DNA of 64,000 nt from Thalassovita mediterranea (GTDB taxonomy: Bacteria; Pseudomonadota; Alphaproteobacteria; Rhodobacterales; Rhodobacteraceae), in contig NZ_CYSF01000005.1 of the NCBI RefSeq assembly GCF_001458435.1, positions 124,001 through 188,000 on the forward strand. The letters run 5' to 3'. Within the stretch, counting starts at the first letter, position 1. Every line of letters begins with the position of its first letter. Below are positions 17,079 to 25,895 of the stretch, in pieces. The translations under genes and the position numbers were made by a program. The notes below the pieces were generated by a model. It saw only the letters and a program-made list of their open reading frames with translations. It did not search any database and was not told where the DNA came from.

Positions 17079-18683
17079 TTATTCAGCCGGGACTGCAACG
17101 GGACCCTGTGCCTCAGTGGCAGGGGAGCGTTTCACAGTCATCCAGAGGTTGTAGCACATGATGATTGCACCAGCGAGGAACATAACCCCACCCAGGCCGC
17201 GCACAACATACATCGGGAACTTGGCGCTTACGGTGTCGGCGAACGAGTTCACCAGGAAGCCGTTTGCATCAACTTCACGCCACATCAGGCCTTCCATGAT
17301 GCCGGTCACCCACATGGAGGCGGCGTAGAAGATGATGCCGATGGTGGCCAGCCAGAAGTGCCAGGATACCAGGCGCAGGCTGTAAAGACCGGTGCGGTTC
17401 CACAGCTTGGGTACCAGGAAGTACAGCGCACCAAAGGTGATCATGCCGTTCCAACCCAGAGCGCCAGAGTGTACGTGACCAATGGTCCAGTCAGTGTAGT
17501 GCGACAGCGAGTTCACGGCGCGGATCGACATCATCGGACCTTCGAAGGTCGACATGCCATAGAAGCCGATCGAGATCACCATCATACGGATCACAGGGTC
17601 GGTGCGCAGCTTGTCCCATGCACCCGACAGGGTCATCAGACCGTTGATCATGCCGCCCCAGCTGGGCATCCACAGAACAACCGAGAACACCATGCCAAGG
17701 GTCGAAGCCCAGTCAGGCAGCGCGGTGTAGTGCAGGTGGTGCGGACCAGCCCAGATGTACAGGAAGATCAGCGCCCAGAAGTGGATGATCGACAGTTTAT
17801 AGGAATAAACCGGACGCTCAGCCTGTTTGGGAACAAAGTAGTACATCATGCCGAGGAAACCCGCGGTCAGGAAGAAGCCCACAGCGTTGTGGCCGTACCA
17901 CCACTGAACCATTGCGTCCTGAACACCGGCGAAGACCTGAACCGACTTGGAGCCGAAGATCGAAACCGGGATCGCCAGGTTGTTGACGATATGCAGCATC
18001 GCGATGGTGATGATGAAGGCGAGGAAGAACCAGTTTGCCACGTAGATGTGGGGCTCTTTCCGCTTCATGATGGTGCCAGCAAAGACCAGCAGGTAGCAAA
18101 CCCAAACAATGGTCAGCCACAGGTCGATGTGCCATTCGGGTTCAGCGTATTCTTTCGCGTTGGTTGCACCCAAGAGGTAGCCGGTTGCTGCCATCAGGAT
18201 GAACAGCTGGTAACCCCAGAAAACGAACCACGCCAGATTGCCGCCCCAAAGACGTGCAGCAGAGGTCCGCTGTACAATGTAGAAAGAGGTGGCCAGCAGT
18301 GCGTTACCGCCGAATGCGAAAATAACCGCCGAAGTGTGCAGTGGGCGAAGACGACCAAAGTTGGTGTAGCCCTGCATGAAATCGAGGTTGAGTGCCGGGA
18401 AAGCCAGCTGGAATGCGATGACGACACCCACGAGGAAGCCCACCACCCCCCAGAAGGCGGTCGCGATCACGCCGAAGCGGATCACACCATCCAGATATTC
18501 ACCCGATACGTCTGCACCAGCCGGCTCATCGGTCCGGCGCAGTGTGTAAATAAAGGCCACGATCGCGAACGATGCTGCAATCAGCATATTCACGGTGTAG
18601 GCCAGATCGCGACCATAGTTGGCCGCGATCAGCGCCCCAAGCGCAGCCAAACCAAGCACGATCAGCTTGATATAGTTAACCAT
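17079..18683 (-). CDS. ccoN: cbb3-type cytochrome c oxidase subunit I
   Basis: CcoN, 534 residues, is the catalytic subunit with haem b, haem b3 and CuB; it reduces O2 to water with high affinity and pumps protons. About 12 transmembrane helices are seen. The histidine-rich landmarks include [41 protein letters not shown] and [18 protein letters not shown]. The ATG at 18683 has AAGGGA 7 bases upstream. An FNR site is centred about 100 bases before the start, consistent with low-oxygen induction. Confidence 0.98.
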   Translation of the reverse strand: MVNYIKLIVLGLAALGALIAANYGRDLAYTVNMLIAASFAIVAFIYTLRRTDEPAGADVSGEYLDGVIRFGVIATAFWGVVGFLVGVVIAFQLAFPALNLDFMQGYTNFGRLRPLHTSAVIFAFGGNALLATSFYIVQRTSAARLWGGNLAWFVFWGYQLFILMAATGYLLGATNAKEYAEPEWHIDLWLTIVWVCYLLVFAGTIMKRKEPHIYVANWFFLAFIITIAMLHIVNNLAIPVSIFGSKSVQVFAGVQDAMVQWWYGHNAVGFFLTAGFLGMMYYFVPKQAERPVYSYKLSIIHFWALIFLYIWAGPHHLHYTALPDWASTLGMVFSVVLWMPSWGGMINGLMTLSGAWDKLRTDPVIRMMVISIGFYGMSTFEGPMMSIRAVNSLSHYTDWTIGHVHSGALGWNGMITFGALYFLVPKLWNRTGLYSLRLVSWHFWLATIGIIFYAASMWVTGIMEGLMWREVDANGFLVNSFADTVSAKFPMYVVRGLGGVMFLAGAIIMCYNLWMTVKRSPATEAQGPVAVPAE

Positions 18684-18776
18684 TTTGCGTCCCTTCGTCT
18701 CTGAACCCACGTGATTCTTTATCGCGCGGGCGGTTCCAGACTGGCGGTTTTTTGCGTTTCCACGCGTTTCAGCGCC

Positions 18777-18790
18777 TTGATCTGCATCAA
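18777..18790 (-). promoter_or_regulatory. FNR-type binding site for ccoNOQP
   Basis: TTGATCTGCATCAA is a perfect match to TTGAT-N4-ATCAA, about 93 bases before the ccoN start. It is the nearer of two FNR sites to ccoN in the ccoN/usp intergenic region. Confidence 0.88.
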
Positions 18791-18833
18791 GACTCCGCTC
18801 TGTAAACATCATCTAACATGGGCAAAACGCACA

Positions 18834-18847
18834 TTGATGCGTATCAA
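18834..18847 (+). promoter_or_regulatory. FNR-type binding site for the universal stress gene
   Basis: TTGATGCGTATCAA is a second perfect FNR palindrome, about 62 bases before the start of the divergent universal stress protein gene and 57 bases from the ccoN site. Confidence 0.85.
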
Positions 18848-18909
18848 AGTCGCATCAGTTTCCCGAGGTTAGGCTGCGCGACATCCAATTCGGACAGGAG
18901 ATTTCGCAA

Positions 18910-19749
18910 ATGGCCTATAAAACACTGTTCTCTGCGCTGTCGGATCCTGACCTGATGCCCAGTTTGATAGATCAATCTGCGGCGCTTGCGCGAAAGTATG
19001 ACGCACACTTTGATGCGCTTTGCCTTGGCGTCGATCGGACCCAAGCGGGATATTATTATGGCGGCGGTAACGCGATGGTCATTCAGCAATCGCTTGAACG
19101 TGCCCATGACGAAGTGAAAGCGCTAACCGAAGAAGCCGAACGCCGCCTGCACACCCAAGATATCCTTTGGGGTTTAGACAACGGCGTGACCCAACTGGCA
19201 GATATGGGACGCCATATCGGCAATCGCGCCCGCTTCAGCGATCTGGGGATCGCTGCGCGCCCCTATGGCGAAGGCATGGGCATCGAACTGGAGGGTATCG
19301 TCGAAGCGATGCTGTTCGACGGCGGCATTCCCGTGATGGTGATCCCGACCGAGGCGAAACCCATTGTAACGCCAAAAGTGATCACCCTAGCGTGGAACGA
19401 AAGCCCCGAAGCATTGGCCGCAACCCGGGCGGCCTTGCCAATTCTGCAAGAAGCTGACCGCGTGCGCGTTGCGGTGATTGATCCCCCGCAACATGGCCCA
19501 GAACGATCCGATCCCGGTGGCCGCCTATCACAGTTTCTGGCCCGCCACGGTGTGCGGGCGGAAATCGACGTGCTGTCCAAAACCATGCCGCGCGTTGCAG
19601 ATGTCATTCTGCGCCATGTCGCGGATGGCGCCTCTGATCTGGTGGTTATGGGCGCTTATGGGCATTCGCGCTTCCGCGAGGCAATCCTTGGCGGTGCGAC
19701 AAGGGACATGCTGGAACTGTCCCCCGTGCCAGTCTTCATGGCACATTAA
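18910..19749 (+). CDS. universal stress protein (UspA family)
   Basis: A 279-residue cytoplasmic protein. The C-terminal half has the UspA nucleotide-binding signature, a G-2x-G-9x-G(S/T) type motif in LVVMGAYGHSRFREAILGGATRDML, followed by SPVPVFMAH. The N-terminal half is a second, more divergent Usp-like domain, so this is a tandem type. GGAG precedes the ATG at 18910. A perfect FNR box upstream and the divergent ccoN suggest induction at low oxygen. The biochemical role of these proteins is not well defined. Confidence 0.93.
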   Translation: MAYKTLFSALSDPDLMPSLIDQSAALARKYDAHFDALCLGVDRTQAGYYYGGGNAMVIQQSLERAHDEVKALTEEAERRLHTQDILWGLDNGVTQLADMGRHIGNRARFSDLGIAARPYGEGMGIELEGIVEAMLFDGGIPVMVIPTEAKPIVTPKVITLAWNESPEALAATRAALPILQEADRVRVAVIDPPQHGPERSDPGGRLSQFLARHGVRAEIDVLSKTMPRVADVILRHVADGASDLVVMGAYGHSRFREAILGGATRDMLELSPVPVFMAH

Positions 19750-19773
19750 AACCCAGCCAGGCTTTCAAAACAC

Positions 19774-19802
19774 AAAAGGCGGACCATCAGGTCCGCCTTT
19801 TC
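19774..19802. terminator. bidirectional terminator between usp and fnrL
   Basis: AAAAGGCGGACC-ATCA-GGTCCGCCTTTT is a perfect 12-base-pair stem with a 4-base loop, flanked by A and T runs. It serves the convergent usp and fnrL genes. Confidence 0.92.
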
Positions 19803-19824
19803 TATACTCATCATTGATAACGGA

Positions 19825-20571
19825 TCAGGCAAACATACCGCCGTCGCTGTCATCACCTGCCTCGATCAGCAGGCGATCCAGATCCGGTACCGTCACGTGA
19901 CGTTTGCCTTCCAGTTGGATCACACCATCCCGCTTGAGCGCAGAGATTTGGCGGCTCACGGTTTCCAGCGTCAGACCCAGATAATCAGCCATTGCCTCAC
20001 GGGTTAGCGGCAGATCAAAAACCAGTTTACCTTTGGCAGGGCGCAAATGTAGCGTCGCATCACGGCGCGCGATAATCGACAACAGGCTGGCGATCTTTTC
20101 ACGTGCAGTTTTACGGCCCAGCACCAGCATCCATTCACGCGCCGCGTCCAGTTCATCCAGCGTCATTTCCAACAGACGCTGAGCAACATGCGGCGTTTCC
20201 ACCATCATCTTCTCAAACGGCTTCTTGCGGAAACAGCACATCACCAGATCGGTCGTCGCAACCACGTCATAGGCAGACCCCTCGCGTCCCGGACGACCGA
20301 CAAAGTCGCTGGGCAGCAGCAGGCCAACCATCTGGGTGCGCCCATCTTCCATGGTTTGGGTCAAGGTCGCGATGCCGGAAACGACGGACCCGACAAAGTC
20401 CATCTGATCCCCCGACCACACGACAGTCTGACCTGCCTGAAAGCTGCGATAGTATTTTATGGCATCCAGCTGTTCCAATTCATCCGCATCGCAACGGGCA
20501 CAAACAGCCCTGTGGCGAATCGGACAGTCCGCACAATCGTGCGCCTCAGGCAGGGAAATCTCTTTGTACAT
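19825..20571 (-). CDS. fnrL: oxygen-sensing Crp/Fnr regulator FnrL
   Basis: A 248-residue Crp/Fnr-family protein. The N-terminal cysteines C13, C16, C24 and C27, plus the C112-C113 pair, supply ligands for an oxygen-labile [4Fe-4S] cluster. A cNMP-type beta-roll spans about residues 35-125, then a dimerisation helix, then an HTH whose recognition helix LETVSRQISAL has the E-SR residues that read TTGAT. It activates microaerobic genes when oxygen is low. An FNR-like palindrome lies 15 bases upstream of its start, so it is probably autoregulated. Confidence 0.96.
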   Translation of the reverse strand: MYKEISLPEAHDCADCPIRHRAVCARCDADELEQLDAIKYYRSFQAGQTVVWSGDQMDFVGSVVSGIATLTQTMEDGRTQMVGLLLPSDFVGRPGREGSAYDVVATTDLVMCCFRKKPFEKMMVETPHVAQRLLEMTLDELDAAREWMLVLGRKTAREKIASLLSIIARRDATLHLRPAKGKLVFDLPLTREAMADYLGLTLETVSRQISALKRDGVIQLEGKRHVTVPDLDRLLIEAGDDSDGGMFA

Positions 20572-20585
20572 TGGACCGTTCGCGC

Positions 20586-20599
20586 TTGATCTGGGTCAA
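20586..20599. promoter_or_regulatory. FNR-type site between fnrL and hemN
   Basis: TTGATCTGGGTCAA matches the FNR consensus with one mismatch in the right half. It lies 15 bases before the fnrL start and 37 bases before the hemN start, so it may repress fnrL and activate hemN, or serve only one of them. Confidence 0.72.
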
Positions 20600-20635
20600 G
20601 GATAGCATGACCTCGTTCTCATAAATGCTATTCGC

Positions 20636-21991
20636 ATGGAAACGAAAACGCAACTTGCCAAACTGGGACTGTTTGACGCGAAGGTCCCGCGTTACACATC
20701 TTACCCGACGGCCCCGCACTTCTCGACCGAGGTTAACGGCTCGGATTATGCCAACTGGATCAGTGCCTTGGCACCTGAATCCAGTGTCTCTCTCTATGTG
20801 CATGTGCCATTTTGTCGCCGGTTGTGCTGGTTCTGTGCCTGCCGCACTCAAGGGACCCAAAGTGATTCTCCCGTCGCCGCCTATTTGGAGACGCTGAAGG
20901 CGGAACTGAAGCTGCTGAAACAGCAATTGCCGGACGGCATCACCCTATCACGGCTGCATTGGGGCGGTGGGACGCCCACCTTGTTGAGCCCTGAGATGAT
21001 GAACGATCTGGCAGAAGCAATCGCGGACGTTGCACCCTTTGCGCCCAACGCAGAGTTTTCAGTCGAGATTGACCCGAACGAAATCGACGATGCCCGCCTG
21101 AAGGTGTTGGCCGCAGCGGGGATGAACCGCGCTTCGATCGGGGTTCAGGATTTTGATGACGAAATCCAGCAAACCATCGGCCGTATCCAGGGCTATGACG
21201 TCACCCGCGACGCGGTCGAGGCGATCCGGTCCCATGGTGTTTACAGCCTGAACGCCGACATTCTGTTTGGCCTGCCGCACCAAAGCCAAGAACGCATTAC
21301 GGAAAGCGTACAGAAGCTTCTGTCGCTGGAACCTGATCGCGTTGCCCTTTACGGCTACGCCCATGTGCCGTGGATGGCCAAACGCCAGCAGATGATCCCG
21401 TCGGATGCCCTGCCCACCCCCGAAGAGCGGTTGGAGCTGTTTGAAACCGCCCGTCGTCTGTTTGTCTGGGACAACTACGCCGAAATCGGCATCGACCACT
21501 TCGCCACGCAGGACGATGGCCTGACCATCGCCCAGAAAGCAGGGCGTTTGCGCCGGAATTTTCAGGGCTACACCGACGACACCGCCGAGGTGCTGATCGG
21601 GGTTGGTGCGTCTTCCATTTCGCGGTTCCCGCAGGGGTTCACTCAGAACGCACCGGCCACTGGCGCGCATACCGCCGCGATCCGCGAAGGGCGGTTTTCG
21701 GTCACCAAGGGCCACCGTTTCACCGATGAGGATCGCCTGCGCAGCCGGATGATCGAGATGATCATGTGCGACTTCAAGATCGACAGTGCGGAGTTGATGG
21801 AAAGCTTCGATGTCTCGCGCCTGCGTCTGCAAGGTATGCTGGACGAGGCGGATCAGGCTTTCGCCGGATTGCTGGATCGTCGCAATGGCGACCTGTTCAT
21901 CCCCGAGGCGGCACGCCCCCTGACCCGCATGATCGCCCGCGCCTTTGACGCCTATGATCTGTCAAAGGCTGGGCATAGCTCGGCGATTTAA
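20636..21991 (+). CDS. hemN: oxygen-independent coproporphyrinogen-III oxidase
   Basis: Radical-SAM enzyme of 451 residues that converts coproporphyrinogen III to protoporphyrinogen IX without O2. The iron-sulfur motif is HVPFC60RRLC64WFC67AC, followed by HWGGGTPTLL and the substrate-site residues in ASIGVQDFD. The length and the N-terminal VPRYTSYPTAPHF segment are those of true HemN rather than the shorter HemW chaperone. It is divergent from fnrL with an FNR site between them. Confidence 0.97.
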   Translation: METKTQLAKLGLFDAKVPRYTSYPTAPHFSTEVNGSDYANWISALAPESSVSLYVHVPFCRRLCWFCACRTQGTQSDSPVAAYLETLKAELKLLKQQLPDGITLSRLHWGGGTPTLLSPEMMNDLAEAIADVAPFAPNAEFSVEIDPNEIDDARLKVLAAAGMNRASIGVQDFDDEIQQTIGRIQGYDVTRDAVEAIRSHGVYSLNADILFGLPHQSQERITESVQKLLSLEPDRVALYGYAHVPWMAKRQQMIPSDALPTPEERLELFETARRLFVWDNYAEIGIDHFATQDDGLTIAQKAGRLRRNFQGYTDDTAEVLIGVGASSISRFPQGFTQNAPATGAHTAAIREGRFSVTKGHRFTDEDRLRSRMIEMIMCDFKIDSAELMESFDVSRLRLQGMLDEADQAFAGLLDRRNGDLFIPEAARPLTRMIARAFDAYDLSKAGHSSAI

Positions 21992-22012
21992 GACAGAGCG
22001 CAAGAAGCAAAA

Positions 22013-22103
22013 TGCCAAATCAAAGATTTGGCAGCGCCCGAACCGCCCCCAACGGGGCCGGCGCTTCGCTTCGCCCCCGCGGTTCGAACGCGGGGCGCTC
22101 CCA
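22013..22103. repeat. palindromic intergenic element and probable yejF terminator
   Basis: TGCCAAATC-AAA-GATTTGGCA (22013-22033) is a perfect 9-base-pair hairpin. On the minus strand it is followed by a T-rich stretch, making a plausible terminator for the yej operon. Next to it, 22034-22103 forms a long imperfect inverted repeat (GCGCCCGAACCG... paired with ...CGGTTCGAACGCGGGGCGC). The whole unit separates the convergent hemN and yejF genes. Confidence 0.6.
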
Positions 22104-22104
22104 A

Positions 22105-23679
22105 TCACATCGTCGCCGCCAATAGCGTTTGCGCATACTCCGTCTGCGGGTTGGTGAACAACGCTTCGGCCTCTCCAGCCTCGACCACGTCACCGTGCTG
22201 CATCACGATCATCTTGTGACTCATCGCGCGGACCACATGCAGGTCGTGGCTGATAAACAGATAGGCCAGCCCATAGCGCTGTTGCAGATCGCGCAGCAGA
22301 TCAACGATCTGCACCTGCACCGTCATATCCAGCGCCGATGTCGGTTCATCCAGCACCACCAGACGCGGGTTCAGGATCATCGCGCGGGCAATCGCGATCC
22401 GCTGACGCTGACCGCCGGAAAACTCATGCGGGTAGCGGTCCATCGTGGCGGGATCCAGCCCCACCTCTTCCATCACAGCGGCCACTTTATCGCGGGGATC
22501 ACCACCGTCGGTGCCATGCACACCCAGCCCTTCGGCGATGATCTGGGCACAGCTCATTCGGGGCGACAGGCTGCCGAAAGGATCCTGAAACACGATCTGC
22601 ATGTCCTTGCGCAGCGCGCGCAACGCCTTGGTCGACAGATCGCGAATATCGCGTCCCTCAAAATTGATGCCACCCTCAGAAGCGATCAATCGCATGATCG
22701 CCAAGGCCAGCGTCGTTTTGCCCGACCCCGACTCGCCGACAATGCCAAGTGTTTCACCGGCACGCAGGGACAAAGACGCCTCATTCACCGCCTTTACATG
22801 GCCCACTGTACGTTTGAAAAACCCACGTTGGATCGGGAACCAGACGCGCAACTGGTCCGTGGTCAGAATCGTCTCTGCCGTTGCTGACACAGGCGTCGGA
22901 ACACCACCGGCACGGGCTGACAGCAGCGTTTTGGTATATTCATGCTGCGGGTTGGAAAACACCTCAGCCGTAGGGCCGGTTTCAACAATCTCACCGTCCT
23001 TCATCACACAAACCCGATCGGCCAGCTTCTGCACGATGCCAAGGTCATGGGTGATGAACAACAGCCCCATGTTTTCGCTTTCCTTCAGCTCCACCAGCAG
23101 ATCCAGGATCTGCGCCTGAATGGTCACATCCAGCGCGGTGGTCGGCTCGTCCGCGATCAGCACGTCGGGTTTATTGGCCAATGCCATCGCAATCATCACC
23201 CGCTGGCGTTGCCCACCGGACAGTTGGTGGGGATAGCTGCTCAGGCGACTTTCAGCGTCACGAATGCCCACCTTTTCCAGCAATTCCAGCACCCGCCCCC
23301 GCGCCGCATCAGCGGCAATCGCCTGATGCAGCATCAGCGATTCTGCCAACTGCTTTTCAATCGTGTGCAGCGGGTTCAGGGACGTCATCGGTTCCTGAAA
23401 GATGAAGGAGATGTCGTTGCCGCGCACGCGTTGCAGCTCTGCCTCAGACGCGCCGATCATCTGGGCGCCATCATAGGTGACCGACCCACCAACAGTAGCG
23501 TTTTCACCGAGGAGCGACACAGTCGACATCGCCGTCACCGATTTTCCCGATCCGCTTTCACCCACCAGCGCAACGGTTTCGCCGCGATCCACCGTGAAGG
23601 ACACGCCTTTCACGGCCATGTTGACCTTACCTTCCTGACGGAAGCTGACGGTCAGATCTTTGACCTCAAGAATGCTCAT
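22105..23679 (-). CDS. yejF: peptide ABC transporter, duplicated ATPase YejF
   Basis: A 524-residue fused pair of ATPase domains. Walker A motifs are GESGSGKS (first half) and GESGSGKT (second half). Signature motifs are LSGGQRQR and FSGGQRQR, with Walker B ending in ADEPT and LDEPT. It powers uptake of peptides with YejA, YejB and YejE; in enterobacteria the Yej system also imports microcin C. Its start overlaps the yejE stop by ATGA, indicating translational coupling. Confidence 0.95.
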   Translation of the reverse strand: MSILEVKDLTVSFRQEGKVNMAVKGVSFTVDRGETVALVGESGSGKSVTAMSTVSLLGENATVGGSVTYDGAQMIGASEAELQRVRGNDISFIFQEPMTSLNPLHTIEKQLAESLMLHQAIAADAARGRVLELLEKVGIRDAESRLSSYPHQLSGGQRQRVMIAMALANKPDVLIADEPTTALDVTIQAQILDLLVELKESENMGLLFITHDLGIVQKLADRVCVMKDGEIVETGPTAEVFSNPQHEYTKTLLSARAGGVPTPVSATAETILTTDQLRVWFPIQRGFFKRTVGHVKAVNEASLSLRAGETLGIVGESGSGKTTLALAIMRLIASEGGINFEGRDIRDLSTKALRALRKDMQIVFQDPFGSLSPRMSCAQIIAEGLGVHGTDGGDPRDKVAAVMEEVGLDPATMDRYPHEFSGGQRQRIAIARAMILNPRLVVLDEPTSALDMTVQVQIVDLLRDLQQRYGLAYLFISHDLHVVRAMSHKMIVMQHGDVVEAGEAEALFTNPQTEYAQTLLAATM

Positions 23680-24794
23680 TGAAAGGTTTTCCTTGGATCA
23701 AACGCATCGCGCACACCCTCGAAGATGAAAACAAGGAGGGACAGCATAATGGCAAAGACAAAAAACGCGGTGAAGCCAAGCCACGGCGCCTGAAGGTTCT
23801 GTTTCGCCTGCAAGGTCAACTCGCCCAGCGACGGCGCCGAGGACGGCAAGCCGAAGCCGAGGAAATCGAGGCCCGCCAGCGTCGCCAGAGTGCCGGTGAC
23901 GATGAAGGGCAGCAGCGTGACGGTGGCGACCATCGCATTAGGCAGCATGTGGCGGAACATGATGGTGACGTTCGACACCCCCAGCGCCTTGGCCGCACGG
24001 ACGTATTCCAGATTGCGGGCGCGCAGGAATTCGGCACGCACAACGCCCACCAGATTGATCCAGCCGAACAGCACGGTGATAAAGACCAGCAACCAGAAAC
24101 TTCGCCCGATGATCGCAAACAGGATGATGATCACGTAGAGCGACGGGGTGCCGGACCAAATCTCGATAATCCGTTGGAAAATCAGATCAACCCAACCGCC
24201 GAAATACCCCTGCACTGCCCCCGCAATGATGCCGATGATGCTGGACAGTGTGGTGACGATCAGCGCGAACAGGATCGACAGGCGGAAGCCATAGATTACC
24301 CGCGCCAGCACGTCGCGTTTGGTGTCATCGGTGCCCAGCAGGTTGTCGCCATTGGGCGGCAGTGGTGCCGCGCCGGGGCGGTCCGCCTGTGTGGTGTAGC
24401 TGTAGCGGATCGGCGGCCACAGCGTCCAACCCTCATGGAACCCTTCGGCCTGATAGGTGCCCGCAGCGATCTGTTCAACGATCCCCTCTGGATCATCCCA
24501 GCAGTCCTGCACGCCACCTGTTTGGATCAGGCATTCAATTTCGGGATCGGTATATTTCGCCTCGGTCCGGAAATCGCCGCCAAAGGTGGTTTCGGGATAG
24601 AACTTCGCCACGGGCGCAAACAACTCACCGCGATAGCTGACTAGGATCGGCTTTTCATTCGCCACCAGTTCCGCAAACAGCGAAATGGTGAACAAAACGC
24701 CAAAGATGATCAGCGACCAGTAGGCGCGGCGGTTGGCCTTGAAGTTTGACCAGCGGCGGCGGTTGAGGGGCGACAGGGTAAAGAAACGCGCCAT
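23676..24794 (-). CDS. yejE: peptide ABC transporter permease YejE
   Basis: Inner-membrane permease of 372 residues. It has an N-terminal helix (YWSLIIFGVLFTISLFAEL), a long periplasmic insert characteristic of YejE (about residues 45-150) and a BPD_transp_1 domain with the EAA-type loop (RAAKALGVSNVTIMFRHMLPNA). The ATG at 24794 (MARFFTLSPLNRRRW) has GGAGG upstream and overlaps the end of yejB. Confidence 0.94.
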   Translation of the reverse strand: MARFFTLSPLNRRRWSNFKANRRAYWSLIIFGVLFTISLFAELVANEKPILVSYRGELFAPVAKFYPETTFGGDFRTEAKYTDPEIECLIQTGGVQDCWDDPEGIVEQIAAGTYQAEGFHEGWTLWPPIRYSYTTQADRPGAAPLPPNGDNLLGTDDTKRDVLARVIYGFRLSILFALIVTTLSSIIGIIAGAVQGYFGGWVDLIFQRIIEIWSGTPSLYVIIILFAIIGRSFWLLVFITVLFGWINLVGVVRAEFLRARNLEYVRAAKALGVSNVTIMFRHMLPNAMVATVTLLPFIVTGTLATLAGLDFLGFGLPSSAPSLGELTLQAKQNLQAPWLGFTAFFVFAIMLSLLVFIFEGVRDAFDPRKTFQ

Positions 24795-24798
24795 GGCC

Positions 24799-25887
24799 TC
24801 AGCCCTCCCGCTTTTCAAAGTCGATGCGCGGATCGACCAGCACATACATCAGATCGGAAATGATCCCGACCACCAGCCCGATCAGGCCAAAGACAAAAAG
24901 TGAGCCGAACACAATCGGATAATCCCGTTGCACCGCCGCCTGAAAGCCCATGCGTCCCAGACCATCCAGGCTGAACAGCGTTTCAATGATCAACGACCCA
25001 CCGAAAAAGACGCCGATAAACACCGCAGGGAAGCCCGCGATCACGATCAGCATCGCGTTGCGGAACACATGGCCATAAAGGACGCGATGTTCGCTCAACC
25101 CCTTGGCACGGGCGGTAATGACGTATTGCTTCTTGATCTCATCAAGGAAGCTGTTTTTCGTCAGCAGCGTCAGCGTGGCAAAGGCAGAAATGGTCGACGC
25201 CAGAACCGGCAGCGTGATGTGCCAGAGGTAATCCACGATCTTGCCCCAAAGGCTCAGCTGATCCCAATTGTCCGATGTCAGCCCCCGTAGCGGGAAGATT
25301 TGCCAGTAGGATCCGCCGGCGAACAGAACCAGCAGCAGGATCGCGAACAGAAAGCCCGGAATCGCATAGGCCACGATGATCAGGCCGGACGTCCATGTGT
25401 CAAAGCGTGATCCATCGCGCACCGCCTTGCGGATGCCCAGCGGGATCGACACCAGATAGGCGATGACGGTGGACCACAGGCCCAGCGTGATTGACACCGG
25501 CAGCTTTTCGATCACCAGATCAATGACCGAGGCAGAGCGGAAGTAGCTTTCGCCAAAATCAAACCGGATGTAGTTCCACATCATGTTCAGGAACCGTTCC
25601 AGCGGCGGCTTGTCGAAGCCGAACTCTTCCTCCAACTCGGCGATATATTCCGGCGGCAGACCACGGGCGCCCTGATAGGTGTCATTGCCGCTGCCGACAT
25701 CCGTGGCGGATACCTCGGACCCTGAACCGTCAAAGCTTTCAAAGACGTTCCCTTCGCCCTGTTGCTGGGCAATGATCTGTTCGATCGGGCCACCGGGCAC
25801 AAATTGCACGAGGGCAAAGTTGACGATCATCACCCCCAGAAGCGTCGGGATCACCAGCAACAGCCGGCGCAGGATATAGGCACCCAT
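24799..25887 (-). CDS. yejB: peptide ABC transporter permease YejB
   Basis: Inner-membrane permease of 362 residues. It begins with the typical [20 protein letters not shown] helix and has the EAA loop ([21 protein letters not shown]) before the last helices. A glycine/serine-rich insert near residues 35-75 is typical of YejB. It starts 9 bases after the yejA stop. Confidence 0.95.
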   Translation of the reverse strand: MGAYILRRLLLVIPTLLGVMIVNFALVQFVPGGPIEQIIAQQQGEGNVFESFDGSGSEVSATDVGSGNDTYQGARGLPPEYIAELEEEFGFDKPPLERFLNMMWNYIRFDFGESYFRSASVIDLVIEKLPVSITLGLWSTVIAYLVSIPLGIRKAVRDGSRFDTWTSGLIIVAYAIPGFLFAILLLVLFAGGSYWQIFPLRGLTSDNWDQLSLWGKIVDYLWHITLPVLASTISAFATLTLLTKNSFLDEIKKQYVITARAKGLSEHRVLYGHVFRNAMLIVIAGFPAVFIGVFFGGSLIIETLFSLDGLGRMGFQAAVQRDYPIVFGSLFVFGLIGLVVGIISDLMYVLVDPRIDFEKREG

Positions 25888-25895
25888 TTGTTTTG

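Noticed and set aside
17058-18704. 548-codon open frame on the plus strand opposite ccoN
   Set aside because: It is the antisense of a clear CcoN gene, with His/Gln/Asp-rich low-complexity translation and no domain or ribosome site.
20636-21991. HemW (haem chaperone) instead of HemN
   Set aside because: Length of 451, the N-terminal VPRYTSYPTAPHF segment and the CxxxCxxCxC pattern fit HemN.
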